Source: Ignisphaera cupida
GTDB lineage: Archaea > Thermoproteota > Thermoprotei_A > Sulfolobales > Ignisphaeraceae
Assembly: GCF_030186535.1 (NCBI RefSeq)
Contig: NZ_JASNVW010000001.1
Location: 1 to 64,000, forward strand
DNA: 64,000 nt
Direction: 5' to 3'
Shown: piece after piece, positions 45,817-54,581 of the stretch
How positions within the stretch are numbered: the first letter of the stretch is position 1
Layout of the letters: every line of letters starts with the position of its first letter
Made by a program: the position numbers and the translations under genes
Notes under the pieces: generated by a model
Seen by the model: the letters and a program-made list of their open reading frames with translations, nothing else
Told to the model about the DNA's origin: nothing
The model's database searches: none

Positions 45817-47110
45817 GTTCTATTACCTCAACAAGTTGTTTCAAATCCACTTCTACTTGGCTCCACTTCCTCAAGTTTCTAACAACAACACTTTTCTTCT
45901 CAAACTCTCTTTTTCCAATTATAGCAACATAGTCAAACCCCATTTTAGATGCGTATTCAAGCCACCTACTCATCCTACTTGGTGAGGACACTTCAAGCTG
46001 GGTTACAATACCTTTACCTCTCAATTCCTTTAGCAAAGCCCTTACAAAACCACTTTCTATAATTGATTCATCCAACAATAAAAAGAGAACAGAACGCCTA
46101 TGCAACATAGTTTTCAAGTCTATGCCAAGATTTTGTAAAGCTAGCAATGTTCTTTCAACACCTATTGCAAAACCTGTTGAGGATAGCTCCTCACCTCCAT
46201 AAACTACTGTAAGATTATTGTATCTTCCACCTCCAGCAATGCTAATGGCCATTCCAGGTACTTGCACTTCAAATATGATATTTGTGTAGTATGCTATTCC
46301 CCTGGCAAACCCAGGGTCAACAACAACATTAACACCAATGCTCTTTAGAAAATCAACGTATTTTGTTAACAACGTTACATCATTTTCTAACTCTTTGTAA
46401 ATACCCATTTCAATAAGCTTTGAAATTATGCTGTTCATTCCAAGCCCTTCTCTATGTGCAGTAGCCAAGAACATTACTAGCTCACTATACTTTGCAAAGC
46501 CTTTTAAATCAAACAAACTTGCAGCTTCTCTAAACATGCCCTTATCAAGTAAGTGCAACATTCTTTCCGTTTCTTCATCACTAAAATTAGCTAGTTTAGC
46601 AATTTTCTTAAACAATGCAACATTGTTTACCTTGTAAATTCTTTTGCTTAAACCTATTCTACTGTAAAACTCTTCTAGAAGCTCTATCAACTCAATGTCA
46701 TAGTAAATATCATCTCCTCCAAGAATCTCCACACCGGCCTGGGTAAATTCTCTGTATCTACCATACTGAGGTTCATCATATCTAAACACATTTGCTATGT
46801 AAAACAATCTTATTGGCTTTGGCCAAGACCTTAGCTCTTTTAGATAAACCCTTACAACACTTGGCGTAACCTCTGGTCTTAAAGCAACTTCACGATCTCC
46901 CTTATCTTTAAAAACATACATAGAATTTCTTATTTCCTCACCAGACTTTAGTGCAAACAACTTAAAGTTTTCTACTGTAGGTGTTTTAACTTCTTTATAG
47001 CCAAATGATTTAGCAACTTCTTTAAAGTTGTCACAAATCCATGTGATTGCCTCGCTTTCAGGTGGTGTATAATCTTTGAAGCCTCTTATAGGCTCTAACA
47101 AATCCCTCAA
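45803..47110 (-). CDS. hisS: histidyl-tRNA synthetase
   Basis: 435 residues. Class II motif 2 (VFRYDEPQYGRYREFTQAGVEILGGDD), histidine-specific FARGIAYYTNIIFEV, GGGRYNNL and GFAIGVERTLL, then the C-terminal anticodon domain. Overlaps the EndA-like gene by 4 bases. Confidence 0.96.
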   Translation of the reverse strand: MRDLLEPIRGFKDYTPPESEAITWICDNFKEVAKSFGYKEVKTPTVENFKLFALKSGEEIRNSMYVFKDKGDREVALRPEVTPSVVRVYLKELRSWPKPIRLFYIANVFRYDEPQYGRYREFTQAGVEILGGDDIYYDIELIELLEEFYSRIGLSKRIYKVNNVALFKKIAKLANFSDEETERMLHLLDKGMFREAASLFDLKGFAKYSELVMFLATAHREGLGMNSIISKLIEMGIYKELENDVTLLTKYVDFLKSIGVNVVVDPGFARGIAYYTNIIFEVQVPGMAISIAGGGRYNNLTVVYGGEELSSTGFAIGVERTLLALQNLGIDLKTMLHRRSVLFLLLDESIIESGFVRALLKELRGKGIVTQLEVSSPSRMSRWLEYASKMGFDYVAIIGKREFEKKSVVVRNLRKWSQVEVDLKQLVEVIEHGVA

Positions 47111-47604
47111 ATGAATTCACCACTTCTTTCAATTTTTGGAAAACTCATTTTTGAAACCTCGTAATACGTTACATCACCATACATATCAACAACAGCTATA
47201 ACTAGTTTATATCCCTGCTTAATAGCTCTATCAACAGTGTTATAAAGATTCTCAACATTTATTACAGCATCTTCATCGAGAACAAGTATTCTTGTTTTTT
47301 CATCAACAAGTACAAGCTCATTCTTAGAAACACCCATTGAAACCTTTTTGCCTCTTTTCAGCAAATCCATTAATACAAGAAATATTGATGTGTTTACACT
47401 GCTTTGAATTCTTTTAATAAACTCATCAAAACCAATCTTCACATTATTTTCATTTACCACATCAGCCACATTATTATATATCAAATAAAACGCTAATGCT
47501 GGGTCAATTTGCTTACCAGCTTCGGGTTCTTCTACAACAATTCTACCATCAGCTAATATCTTTAGTATAGTCTTTTTCTTGGAACCCATTGAAGATGCTG
47601 ACAC
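47107..47604 (-). CDS. tRNA-splicing endonuclease structural (beta) subunit
   Basis: 165 residues. The C-terminal LVIAVVDMYGDVTYYEVSKM matches the conserved strand of tRNA intron endonucleases, and LVLMDLLKRGKKVSMGVSKNELV is a degenerate version of the catalytic-domain start. The catalytic Tyr/His/Lys triad is not seen, so this is best read as the non-catalytic partner of the crenarchaeal heterotetramer; the catalytic subunit is outside the window. The N-terminal domain (ILKILADGRIVVEEPEAGK) fits. It leads the hisS operon. Confidence 0.72.
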   Translation of the reverse strand: MSASSMGSKKKTILKILADGRIVVEEPEAGKQIDPALAFYLIYNNVADVVNENNVKIGFDEFIKRIQSSVNTSIFLVLMDLLKRGKKVSMGVSKNELVLVDEKTRILVLDEDAVINVENLYNTVDRAIKQGYKLVIAVVDMYGDVTYYEVSKMSFPKIERSGEFI

Positions 47605-47684
47605 CTAGTCTAGATAAGTTTAATACTAAGTAGCATAGTTACTTTAATAAAAAGGTTTTTGTTTCATTATTTGAGGTGTTTTAA

Positions 47685-48731
47685 ATGTATCCAATAAAGG
47701 TTAAGGCTATTGAGTGGACTGGAAAGGGTGTTAAGTGGCTTAACACTAATCTTTTACCTCATCAGGAGGTTTACGAGGAGAGTAGTGATTATGAACGTGT
47801 TGCGAAAGCTATAGAATCTATGGAGATTAGAGGTGCTCCAGCAATTGGTGTGGCAGCAGCATTTGCGGTAGCAGCTGCAGTTGTTAATGCTGATATAAAT
47901 GATGTTTCTAAACTAAGATTGCTTGCTGTAAAGGCTATTGAAAGACTTAGCAGAACAAGGCCAACAGCCTACAACCTTTTCTGGGCCTTGGAGAGAATGA
48001 GAAAAGTTGTGATGAAAGAGTATAGCAATGGAGATGAGTTGAGAAAAGCTATTGTCAATGAGGCTTTAAAGATTTACAATGAAGATATTGAAACAAATAT
48101 AAAAATTGGTGAAATTGGTGAAAAGCTTATAGAAGATGGAGACACTATTCTAACACATTGCAATGCAGGTGCATTAGCTACAGCAGCTTTTGGAACAGCA
48201 CTTGCAGTAATTAGAGTTGCGTGGTACAAGGGAAAAAGAATTAGTGTTATAGCTACAGAGACAAGACCTGTTTTGCAAGGTGCTAGACTAACGGTTTGGG
48301 AATTGAGAAAAGAGGGCATACCTGTAACCCTAATAACAGATAACATGGTTGGATATGTTATGTATAGAAAACTTGTTAACAAGGTTATTGTTGGTGCAGA
48401 TAGAATTTTGGGAGATGGCCATGTGATAAACAAAATAGGTACATACACTATCGCAATAGCTGCAAAAAGACATGGAATACCATTCTATGTGGCTGCACCA
48501 ACATCTACATTTGATTTAAGATCTAGAATAGATGAGGTGAAGATAGAGGAAAGAAATCCTGATGAAGTTAGAAAGGTTCTAAATAGAGCACTTATAACGA
48601 TAGAGGATGTTAATGTGCTGAACCCGGCATTCGATATAACACCACCAGATTTGGTTACAGGTATTATAACTGAAAAAGGTATTGTTACAGAACCTTATAC
48701 AGAGAACATAAAGAAGCTGTTTTCCCTTTAA
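47685..48731 (+). CDS. mtnA: methylthioribose-1-phosphate isomerase (MtnA/eIF2B-like family)
   Basis: 348 residues. SMEIRGAPAIGVAAAFAVA, ILTHCNAGALATAAFGTAL (catalytic Cys), VIATETRPVLQGARLT, VIVGADRILGDGHVINKIGTYTIA (catalytic Asp), VAAPTSTFD and LVTGIITEKG. Acts in methionine salvage; the close eIF2B-alpha homology is known. Start ATG at 47685. Confidence 0.9.
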   Translation: MYPIKVKAIEWTGKGVKWLNTNLLPHQEVYEESSDYERVAKAIESMEIRGAPAIGVAAAFAVAAAVVNADINDVSKLRLLAVKAIERLSRTRPTAYNLFWALERMRKVVMKEYSNGDELRKAIVNEALKIYNEDIETNIKIGEIGEKLIEDGDTILTHCNAGALATAAFGTALAVIRVAWYKGKRISVIATETRPVLQGARLTVWELRKEGIPVTLITDNMVGYVMYRKLVNKVIVGADRILGDGHVINKIGTYTIAIAAKRHGIPFYVAAPTSTFDLRSRIDEVKIEERNPDEVRKVLNRALITIEDVNVLNPAFDITPPDLVTGIITEKGIVTEPYTENIKKLFSL

Positions 48732-48774
48732 ACTTCATTTAGATAGTACAGATTTCTTCAGCTTACTACCCCAT

Positions 48775-49527
48775 CTACTTTTTCTTAATCGCGCTAATAA
48801 TTTTTATTGCGTCATCAATTTTCTCTTCAACTACAGTACCAGTAACTATTATATCTGCACCAGCATTTACGATTTCCAATGCCTTGCTATAATCTCTAAT
48901 GCCTCCACCAACAATTAGTATTGTATCATCAATAGCTTTCTTAACTTTTTCAACAAAATATGGTGGTACAGGTTGTGGTGCACCAGACCCTGCTTCTAGA
49001 TAAACAAATTTCATGCCTAAAAACTTTGCTGCTAAAGCATATGCTACACCTATTCCAGGTTTGTCGTAGGGTAAAGGCCTTGCTTTTCCAATTACACTTA
49101 CAGATGTATTTGCATTGCCAACAACTATATAGCCTGTAGGCAAAACCTCTAAACCAATTCTTTTTATAAGAGGTGCTGCAGTAACATGGGCTCCAACTAT
49201 GTAGTATGGATCGTCAGAATTAAGCAACGATATGAATAGTATTGCATCAGCATTTCTAGCAAGACCCATTGGATTTCCTGGAAAGAGTATTGATGGAACA
49301 TTGAATTCCTCAACAAGCTTCACAATTCTTTCAACATCATCAACATAAACTTGGAGACTACCACCAACAAGTATAGCATCTGTACCAGCATCAACAACTT
49401 TTCTTAAGGCATTTGAGAACTCCTTCAAATTTTCTATTTTCTCAGGATCTACTAAGGTAAAGTGAAGTTTTAGCCCCTTATCAACACCACTTCTTATCAT
49501 CTCATATACTTTGCCTCTAAACCTCAA
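48775..49527 (-). CDS. geranylgeranylglyceryl phosphate synthase
   Basis: 250 residues. LHFTLVDPEKIENL, GTDAILVGGSLQV, PSILFPGNPMGLARNADAILFISLLNS, VYLEAGSGAPQPV, TILIVGGGIRDYSKALEIVNAGADIIVTGTVVEE. It makes the first ether bond of archaeal lipids from G1P, which is made by the enzyme at 57.3 kb. Confidence 0.95.
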   Translation of the reverse strand: MRFRGKVYEMIRSGVDKGLKLHFTLVDPEKIENLKEFSNALRKVVDAGTDAILVGGSLQVYVDDVERIVKLVEEFNVPSILFPGNPMGLARNADAILFISLLNSDDPYYIVGAHVTAAPLIKRIGLEVLPTGYIVVGNANTSVSVIGKARPLPYDKPGIGVAYALAAKFLGMKFVYLEAGSGAPQPVPPYFVEKVKKAIDDTILIVGGGIRDYSKALEIVNAGADIIVTGTVVEEKIDDAIKIISAIKKK

Positions 49528-49572
49528 AACACTTCACCATCCACATTAATACTTAACACTTTCATGATTATA

Positions 49573-49929
49573 CTACTTTCTCAATACACTACTTAAATGT
49601 TTTCGTAACGTTTTTGAGAATCCCTGCAACGCTATCTCCAACACAATATCTTTTATTGTGCTAAGATCCAGCTCTAATTTAGTTATCTTCTGCTCTTTAT
49701 AGGCTATGTAAAAACCTATCACATGATAACATGGATACCCTCTTTTACCTTGAATAAAGTGAATCACGAAATCTGTACAAGTGCAAAGCCTGCAAGGAGA
49801 AACTACATAGTCTTTGTTAAAACCTTTGAAAACATTTATGGTTACACCAGAGTTTTTATCTACTAGCAAAACAAATCTTCTATTTCTCAACGCCTCTAAC
49901 AATTTGTCATAATTTTTAAATCTATTCAC
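49573..49929 (-). CDS. SWIM zinc-finger protein
   Basis: 118 residues. CRLCTCTDFVIHF followed by YPCYHVIGFYIA is a C-x-C-x(n)-C-x-H SWIM motif. Small archaeal SWIM proteins accompany recombination or other DNA functions, but the partner here is unknown. It precedes the GGGP synthase on the same strand by 45 bases. Confidence 0.75.
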   Translation of the reverse strand: MNRFKNYDKLLEALRNRRFVLLVDKNSGVTINVFKGFNKDYVVSPCRLCTCTDFVIHFIQGKRGYPCYHVIGFYIAYKEQKITKLELDLSTIKDIVLEIALQGFSKTLRKHLSSVLRK

Positions 49930-50045
49930 ATTATCTTCAATACATAGATCATTTACATTACTTCACCAATTCTTCAACATCATACTATAAAACTTATAAA
50001 CAGTGCTATAAATACAGATGGTAGAATAGGAAAGAGGTCTAAATA

Positions 50046-50222
50046 ATGTCATCAAGAAGAAGAAGAGCAGGACCTGGCTTAGCAAGTTATGTAGGGTTAA
50101 TAAGATTCTATGAGGAAGTCGAAGAACAGATTAAGCTAAATCCATACCTTATACTATTTATCGCAATAGCAACTTCAATACTTGCAATAGCTCTCACAAA
50201 ACTTTTCCCACCACCAGTATAA
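50046..50222 (+). CDS. Sec61 beta / SecG-type translocase subunit
   Basis: 58 residues: a basic N-terminus (SSRRRRAGPGLASYVGLIRF), then an amphipathic segment with NPYLILFIAIATSILAIAL as the single membrane helix and a short external tail. Matches archaeal Sec-beta. AGAGGT lies a few bases upstream of the ATG, with TATA-like CTATAAATA about 40 bases upstream. Confidence 0.9.
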   Translation: MSSRRRRAGPGLASYVGLIRFYEEVEEQIKLNPYLILFIAIATSILAIALTKLFPPPV

Positions 50223-50288
50223 AACACTGCTAAATCGCTTTAACAAGACAACAAAAGAATAATAACCATTTAAAACTAAATTCCATTA

Positions 50289-50611
50289 GGTCCCTGGCCC
50301 ACAAGCTGCTACGGAGCAAATCCGAGGAAACACCATCCTCCGCACAGCACCAGAGCCCCGCAAGGGGCTAGGGTAACACCCTAGGCTCTGGCACAGAAAC
50401 GACACAACTGCAAACCAATGAAGATGAAGCGGCGAGGTCCCCTAGGTAACTAGGGGACAGAAAACCCGCAGATGAGGTTTGCAGATGTGGTGAAACGGCC
50501 ATCCTCTGGGGAGTAAGGAAAAACCCCGATGAATAGCTGTGTGAAGGGGGTGAAACCGCTATAGCCAAATGCAGCTAAAAACAAAAGATGGGTTATTGTG
50601 GGCCAGGGACC
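50289..50611 (+). ncRNA. rnpB: RNase P RNA
   Basis: A GC-rich 323-base block in AT-rich DNA, closed by a perfect P1 helix (GGTCCCTGGCCCACAA with TTGTGGGCCAGGGACC at the ends). Conserved regions are visible: CR-I GAGGAAA..CC near 50325, GGCACAGAAACGA near 50391, GGTGAAACGGCC near 50501, GATGAAT near 50528 and the CR-V-like ACAAAAGATGGGTT near 50581. A TATA-like ATTTAAAAC sits about 20 bases upstream. Archaeal type A architecture; it matures tRNA 5' ends. Confidence 0.92.
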
Positions 50612-51307
50612 ATTCTTCTACACATTGTTCATAGTGGTTTCTCAATTTTTTCCTATACCCCGAAGTAAAATGAGGTTAAATCTAAGCTTACCATGTTTAA
50701 ATTTTTATGAGCGTTACAAGCTCATGAGAAAACATAGACTAAGCAAACACATAACACTAAATTAAATGACAATATTTAGGACATCAGAATATCATATCTT
50801 TAAAAATCTGAGAAGATTGCGTATTAGAAACTGTTACAGACATTAAAACTAAACAACTTCCAAGCATTCTTGGATATAGTATTTTTCAAAGCAGCTATAC
50901 AAGGTTTCTTAAAAGTAAATTGTGCAGGATTTAACTGATTAGTAATTGATATAGCTTCGCTAATTTATTGAGAGCTTTTCCACAGGAACCAACGGGGTTA
51001 GTAATACTAAAACAAGTGTTGATTGCTGATCTGTATTTGTTACTAGCTAGGAGTCAGAGCCCTAGACTTCATATGTATTTTGATGTAAATATCCAAAAAC
51101 TATAAATCAATGAATTATTTTATATTGTTTGTATAATGATCTTGAAATAGTTTGAATATTACTTTAATACTATTTTTTGCAGTTTATATTTATCTTGAAA
51201 TATATAATGGTTTATGTTGTGTTTCTGTTTTGAATCAGCCTCTGAGTATGTTTATATGCAGCAAGTGAACCTGTGGGGTCTCTGTTTAAGTGGGTAAAAA
51301 GTGTTCT
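50612..51307. other. non-coding gap of 700 bases
   Basis: I find no gene. Two short similar stretches ACAGGAACC.ACGGGGTTA (about 50990) and ACAGGAACTGAAGGGGTT (about 51310) may be a decayed direct repeat. A CTAGG..CCTAG-type imperfect hairpin lies near 51045. It may be debris from an old element, or it may contain an RNA I cannot recognise. Confidence 0.35.
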
Positions 51308-52738
51308 CTACAGGAACTGAAGGGGTTCGATAATATTTGTTGTTTCTGAAACAGCTATTAGCTGGACTAATCTTGGTGTAAACTTCTTTTCTTTTGAATA
51401 TCTCGCTAAGGGTTTAATCAAGTGTTTTTGTGCATGTAGAGGAGGTAAATACATTTTGCTTTCTACTTGCCTTGGCTTTTCTTTGCAAGTAAGTTTTGGG
51501 TTGAAGTCTACATACCCACATTTTTCACATTTGTACCCCTTACCAAATCCTTTTTTACTCATTTTTGAACCACATTGCGGACATGTTGGTGATGTACATA
51601 TAAATTCTCTTAATGTTTTAAGCACCACCATTTTTTCAACATGAAAGACTGCAAGCTCATTCCATTTCTTCACATGTCCCTGTACCTCAACAAGGTCTCC
51701 AACACTTAATTTCTCTGCTATTCTATTTAACTGAGATGGTTTGAAGAATACCAAAACTATTTCACCTGTACCATCAAAAGCTTTTATAATTACTGCCCCT
51801 CCTCTTATACGATAAGGCTTAGAACCTATAACAATTTTTGCTTTTCCTGTTCTAAACGGTTTCAAATCACTAACACTTCTTTGCATAGCATGAGCATCTG
51901 TTGCCTGGTTGCTTCTAAATATTGTCCAAGCTACTACAGGTTCACATGTTTTTATAATGCTCAATGCTTTTTTCACATCTGATGGGGTTTCTCCTCTAAC
52001 ACCATATAGAACTGGGTCAAAACCTCTTGGAGTTATCAAAACTCTTTTCTCATTATAGTCATAGTTGTTAAATGTTGAATTCTTGGTTATGGAGTCAAAA
52101 ACTTTTACACTATTCTCATCAACACATCTTTTAGTTCCATAGAATTTCTTTGATCTATAGGTTAAGAGCTCGTATGTGTAATCATCCTCCTTGTAAAACC
52201 ATGCAATAGCTGCTAAAGCCCCTATAACACCGCGACCACTATACCTTTGAGAAAAGATAATACCTCTCTCTTCAAACTTTTTCTTCAAATAATCATCAAA
52301 TATAATAACATCTGTTAAAGCTTTTTCATAAATCCATGTTAACTCACTTGAAACATTTGTTGCTATTACAAGTCCAGGCTCAAAATCTGGTGTAACAAGA
52401 TCAAATTCCTTAGTCATTGAATCTATGTATTTATCAACAATGCTTTCAACAATGAGCAAAACATTTTCAGCATTTTCCAATTGATCGCATTTTGTACAAA
52501 ACCTTATTGCTATTGCACCATTGCCTCGCGTTTTCCAAGGTATAGAAGGGTTTAATCTAACAAGATTTGGATAGTCAATTAAAAACACGTTACCTATCTT
52601 CTTAGGCAATTCGTTTAAAACATATGTGGCTAAATGTGTTGTACAGCCATATTTAAGTAAATCAAAATCGTCTAAACCTAGGTGAACACAACAAATATTG
52701 CTATTATAATTCATTGCATCATCGTTTGTGTTTAGCAA
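51308..52738 (-). CDS. tiaS: tRNA(Ile2) 2-agmatinylcytidine synthetase (TiaS)
   Basis: 476 residues. GLDDFDLLKYGCTTHLATYVL at the N-terminus, GNGAIAIRF, ERGIIFSQRYSGRGVIGALAAIAW, VLYGVRGE, FRSNQATDAHA, an OB-fold region (YRIRGGAVIIKAFDGTGEIV) and a zinc ribbon (TCPQCGSKMSKKG, YKCEKCGYVD). It puts agmatine on C34 of tRNA-Ile to read AUA codons. This is notable because the same window shows AUA being used as a start codon. Confidence 0.93.
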   Translation of the reverse strand: MLNTNDDAMNYNSNICCVHLGLDDFDLLKYGCTTHLATYVLNELPKKIGNVFLIDYPNLVRLNPSIPWKTRGNGAIAIRFCTKCDQLENAENVLLIVESIVDKYIDSMTKEFDLVTPDFEPGLVIATNVSSELTWIYEKALTDVIIFDDYLKKKFEERGIIFSQRYSGRGVIGALAAIAWFYKEDDYTYELLTYRSKKFYGTKRCVDENSVKVFDSITKNSTFNNYDYNEKRVLITPRGFDPVLYGVRGETPSDVKKALSIIKTCEPVVAWTIFRSNQATDAHAMQRSVSDLKPFRTGKAKIVIGSKPYRIRGGAVIIKAFDGTGEIVLVFFKPSQLNRIAEKLSVGDLVEVQGHVKKWNELAVFHVEKMVVLKTLREFICTSPTCPQCGSKMSKKGFGKGYKCEKCGYVDFNPKLTCKEKPRQVESKMYLPPLHAQKHLIKPLARYSKEKKFTPRLVQLIAVSETTNIIEPLQFL

Positions 52739-52746
52739 TGCATTAA

Positions 52747-52992
52747 TTACTTATTGTTTTTTGTGGACACTATTATCATTGTTATTGTTGATCTAACCTT
52801 GGGAATTTTTCTAATCTTTGATGAGACAATATCCTTTAGCTTCTCAATGGTATCTGCCTCAATTTTTGCATATAGGTCATAGATTCCATAAACTATAAAA
52901 GCTTCTTTCACACCTTCCACATTCTTTATTTCTGCCAATACCTCATCCTCGGCTCCAACATCTGTATTAATCAATATTAACGCTTCTGGCAT
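52747..52992 (-). CDS. stand-alone Lrp/AsnC ligand-binding (RAM) domain protein
   Basis: About 81 residues from the ATG at 52992 (longer frame to 53004): ALILINTDVGAEDEVLAEIKNV, EGVKEAFIVYGIYDLYAKIEA, STITMIIVST. The RAM fold binds amino acids; no HTH is attached. TATA-like CTTTATATTAATG lies about 25 bases upstream, so the mRNA may be leaderless. Probably a co-regulator. Confidence 0.85.
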   Translation of the reverse strand: MPEALILINTDVGAEDEVLAEIKNVEGVKEAFIVYGIYDLYAKIEADTIEKLKDIVSSKIRKIPKVRSTITMIIVSTKNNK

Positions 52993-53119
52993 AGCACAAA
53001 TCACATTAATATAAAGCTTTCATGTGTTAGGTATATAAATTTTATATGGGTATTAAAAAATTGTTGTTTAGCAAAAAGCTAGTGGAAATAGCCACGTTGT
53101 TGCACAGGTGAGATAAACG

Positions 53120-53683
53120 ATAAACATATTTATATATTCGAAACATGAAGATGATCCTAATCTATGCACAGCTGAGAAGCTGATCAGATATGGAATTGCG
53201 AAACAAATACATAGGTATAGCGAAATACCAGATTGTTCAATAGTTCTAAATCCTTTGGCAAACAAATATTTGAAGTCTTCTGACAGAATATACATAGAGA
53301 AGTGTGGTATTGTAGCAATAGATGTTTCATGGAAAAGAGGCTTGAAGATTCTAAGAAAAATTAGAAAGGGTAATCACAGAATTTTGCCAATATTGATAGC
53401 AGCAAACAATATCAACTATGGAAAACCATTCAAACTAAGCACTGCAGAAGCACTAATAGCAGCACTACTTACAACAGGTTTTCATGAAGAGGCAATGAAA
53501 ATAGCATCGCTATTCAAATGGGGTCAGCAATTCATAGAGTTAAACAAAAATCGCATAGAAAGATACATGTTAGCTCAATCCGATGAAGAGCTAGAGCAAA
53601 TTCAAAGAGAATTATTCAGCATAAGCATTTCACAAAATATTAAAATAATTGATTTATTACACAAATACGTAGTAGAAACTTAG
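53120..53683 (+). CDS. tsr3: Tsr3-type rRNA aminocarboxypropyltransferase (ATA start)
   Basis: DUF367/Tsr3 transfers the aminocarboxypropyl group of SAM to a uridine in small-subunit rRNA. Core: KCGIVAIDVSWKRGLKIL, RILPILIAANNINYGKPFKLSTAEALIAALLTTG. The first canonical start (TTG 53255) would cut off the conserved N-terminus, which is encoded upstream (YSKHEDDPNLCTAEKLIRYG, then SIVLNPLANKYL). No ATG, GTG or TTG occurs in frame there. ATA at 53120 lies 7 bases after GGTGAG at 53107-53112. About 187 residues. Confidence 0.92.
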   Translation: MNIFIYSKHEDDPNLCTAEKLIRYGIAKQIHRYSEIPDCSIVLNPLANKYLKSSDRIYIEKCGIVAIDVSWKRGLKILRKIRKGNHRILPILIAANNINYGKPFKLSTAEALIAALLTTGFHEEAMKIASLFKWGQQFIELNKNRIERYMLAQSDEELEQIQRELFSISISQNIKIIDLLHKYVVET

Positions 53684-53744
53684 CAAAATACTAAATTGCA
53701 AAGCTAAAAACATTTAATAGCTCAGCTCTTAAAGAATTTGATTG

Positions 53745-53818
53745 GGGCCCGTCGTCTAGTCTGGTAGGACGCCGCCCTCACAAGGCGGAGGTCCGGGGTT
53801 CAAATCCCCGCGGGCCCA
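53745..53818 (+). tRNA. tRNA-Val(CAC)
   Basis: Acceptor GGGCCCG/CGGGCCC, anticodon loop CTCACAA (anticodon CAC) on the stem CCGCC/GGCGG, T arm CGGGG-TTCAAAT-CCCCG, discriminator A, followed by an encoded CCA (53819-53821). Nearly identical to tRNA-Val(GAC) outside the loop. Confidence 0.97.
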
Positions 53819-53906
53819 CCAATCAAAAAGATCAAATTGCATAACCTTTTTGTTGTGACGCACTCTTATATTTTCAGCTATGTAATAAGGTTTGTGAGTG
53901 TTTGCT

Positions 53907-54578
53907 ATGGATCCTTGCGAAAGATTACGCAACTATATTGCAAATTTTAAAGAGAGTTTGAAAACACTTAAAGTAGTTGATTCAGAAGCTGAAAAGCTTT
54001 TGGATAATGCTGTTAGGTATTACCAAGATTCTCGCTACTATCTTGAGAAAGGTGATTGCATAACAGGTCTTGTAGCAATATCTTATGCAGAGGGTATTTT
54101 GGATTCTTTGAGGGAGCTGGGCTTAGTTGAATTTTCTTGGGTTAAAGCGAAGGAGGTGAGGGTTTTGGCTGCAGGCTCTTTTGACATTATTCACCCTGGT
54201 CATGTAGAGTTTCTTAGGTGGGCTTCTTCGCTTGGTGACAAGCTATATGTTGTTGTGTCTAGAGATTCTAGCTATAAGAGGCTTAGAGGCTATGAACCAA
54301 TATTTAGCGATGTTGATAGAGCTTTTGTTGTTAACTCTATTCGATATGTTTACAAAGCCTCTATAGGTTCTGAAGAAGATTTTCTGAAACCTGTTGAGGA
54401 GATAAAACCTGATTTAATTGCTCTCGGACCTGATCAAATTGATGTGGAGTTTTTGGAGAAGTTGCTTAGGGAAAGAGGATTAAATGCCAAGGTTGTTAAG
54501 CTTAGTAGCAGAGTTTATGGCTACTCCTCGTCAAGCATTAAGGAGAAGGTGTGTAGAGTTTGGTGTAAAAATATTTGA
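53907..54578 (+). CDS. DUF357 domain fused to cytidylyltransferase-like nucleotidyltransferase
   Basis: 223 residues from ATG 53907 (frame from 53898). Residues 1-85 are a DUF357-like four-helix region (NFKESLKTLKVVDSEAEKLLDNAVRYY, GDCITGLVAISYAEGILDSL). Residues 90-223 are a HIGH-type nucleotidyltransferase: LAAGSFDIIHPGHVEFLRWA (HPGH), LGPDQID and YGYSSSSIKEKV. The archaeal FAD synthase/RibL and phosphopantetheine adenylyltransferase groups share this fold; the exact substrate is not decided. Confidence 0.82.
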   Translation: MDPCERLRNYIANFKESLKTLKVVDSEAEKLLDNAVRYYQDSRYYLEKGDCITGLVAISYAEGILDSLRELGLVEFSWVKAKEVRVLAAGSFDIIHPGHVEFLRWASSLGDKLYVVVSRDSSYKRLRGYEPIFSDVDRAFVVNSIRYVYKASIGSEEDFLKPVEEIKPDLIALGPDQIDVEFLEKLLRERGLNAKVVKLSSRVYGYSSSSIKEKVCRVWCKNI

Positions 54579-54581
54579 TTT

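Noticed and set aside
50368-50568. Minus-strand 66-codon frame
   Set aside because: It is antisense to conserved RNase P RNA segments.
50985-51330. ACAGGAAC..GGGGTT similarity considered as a CRISPR repeat pair
   Set aside because: Only two imperfect copies with unequal distance and no third unit, and no cas gene nearby.
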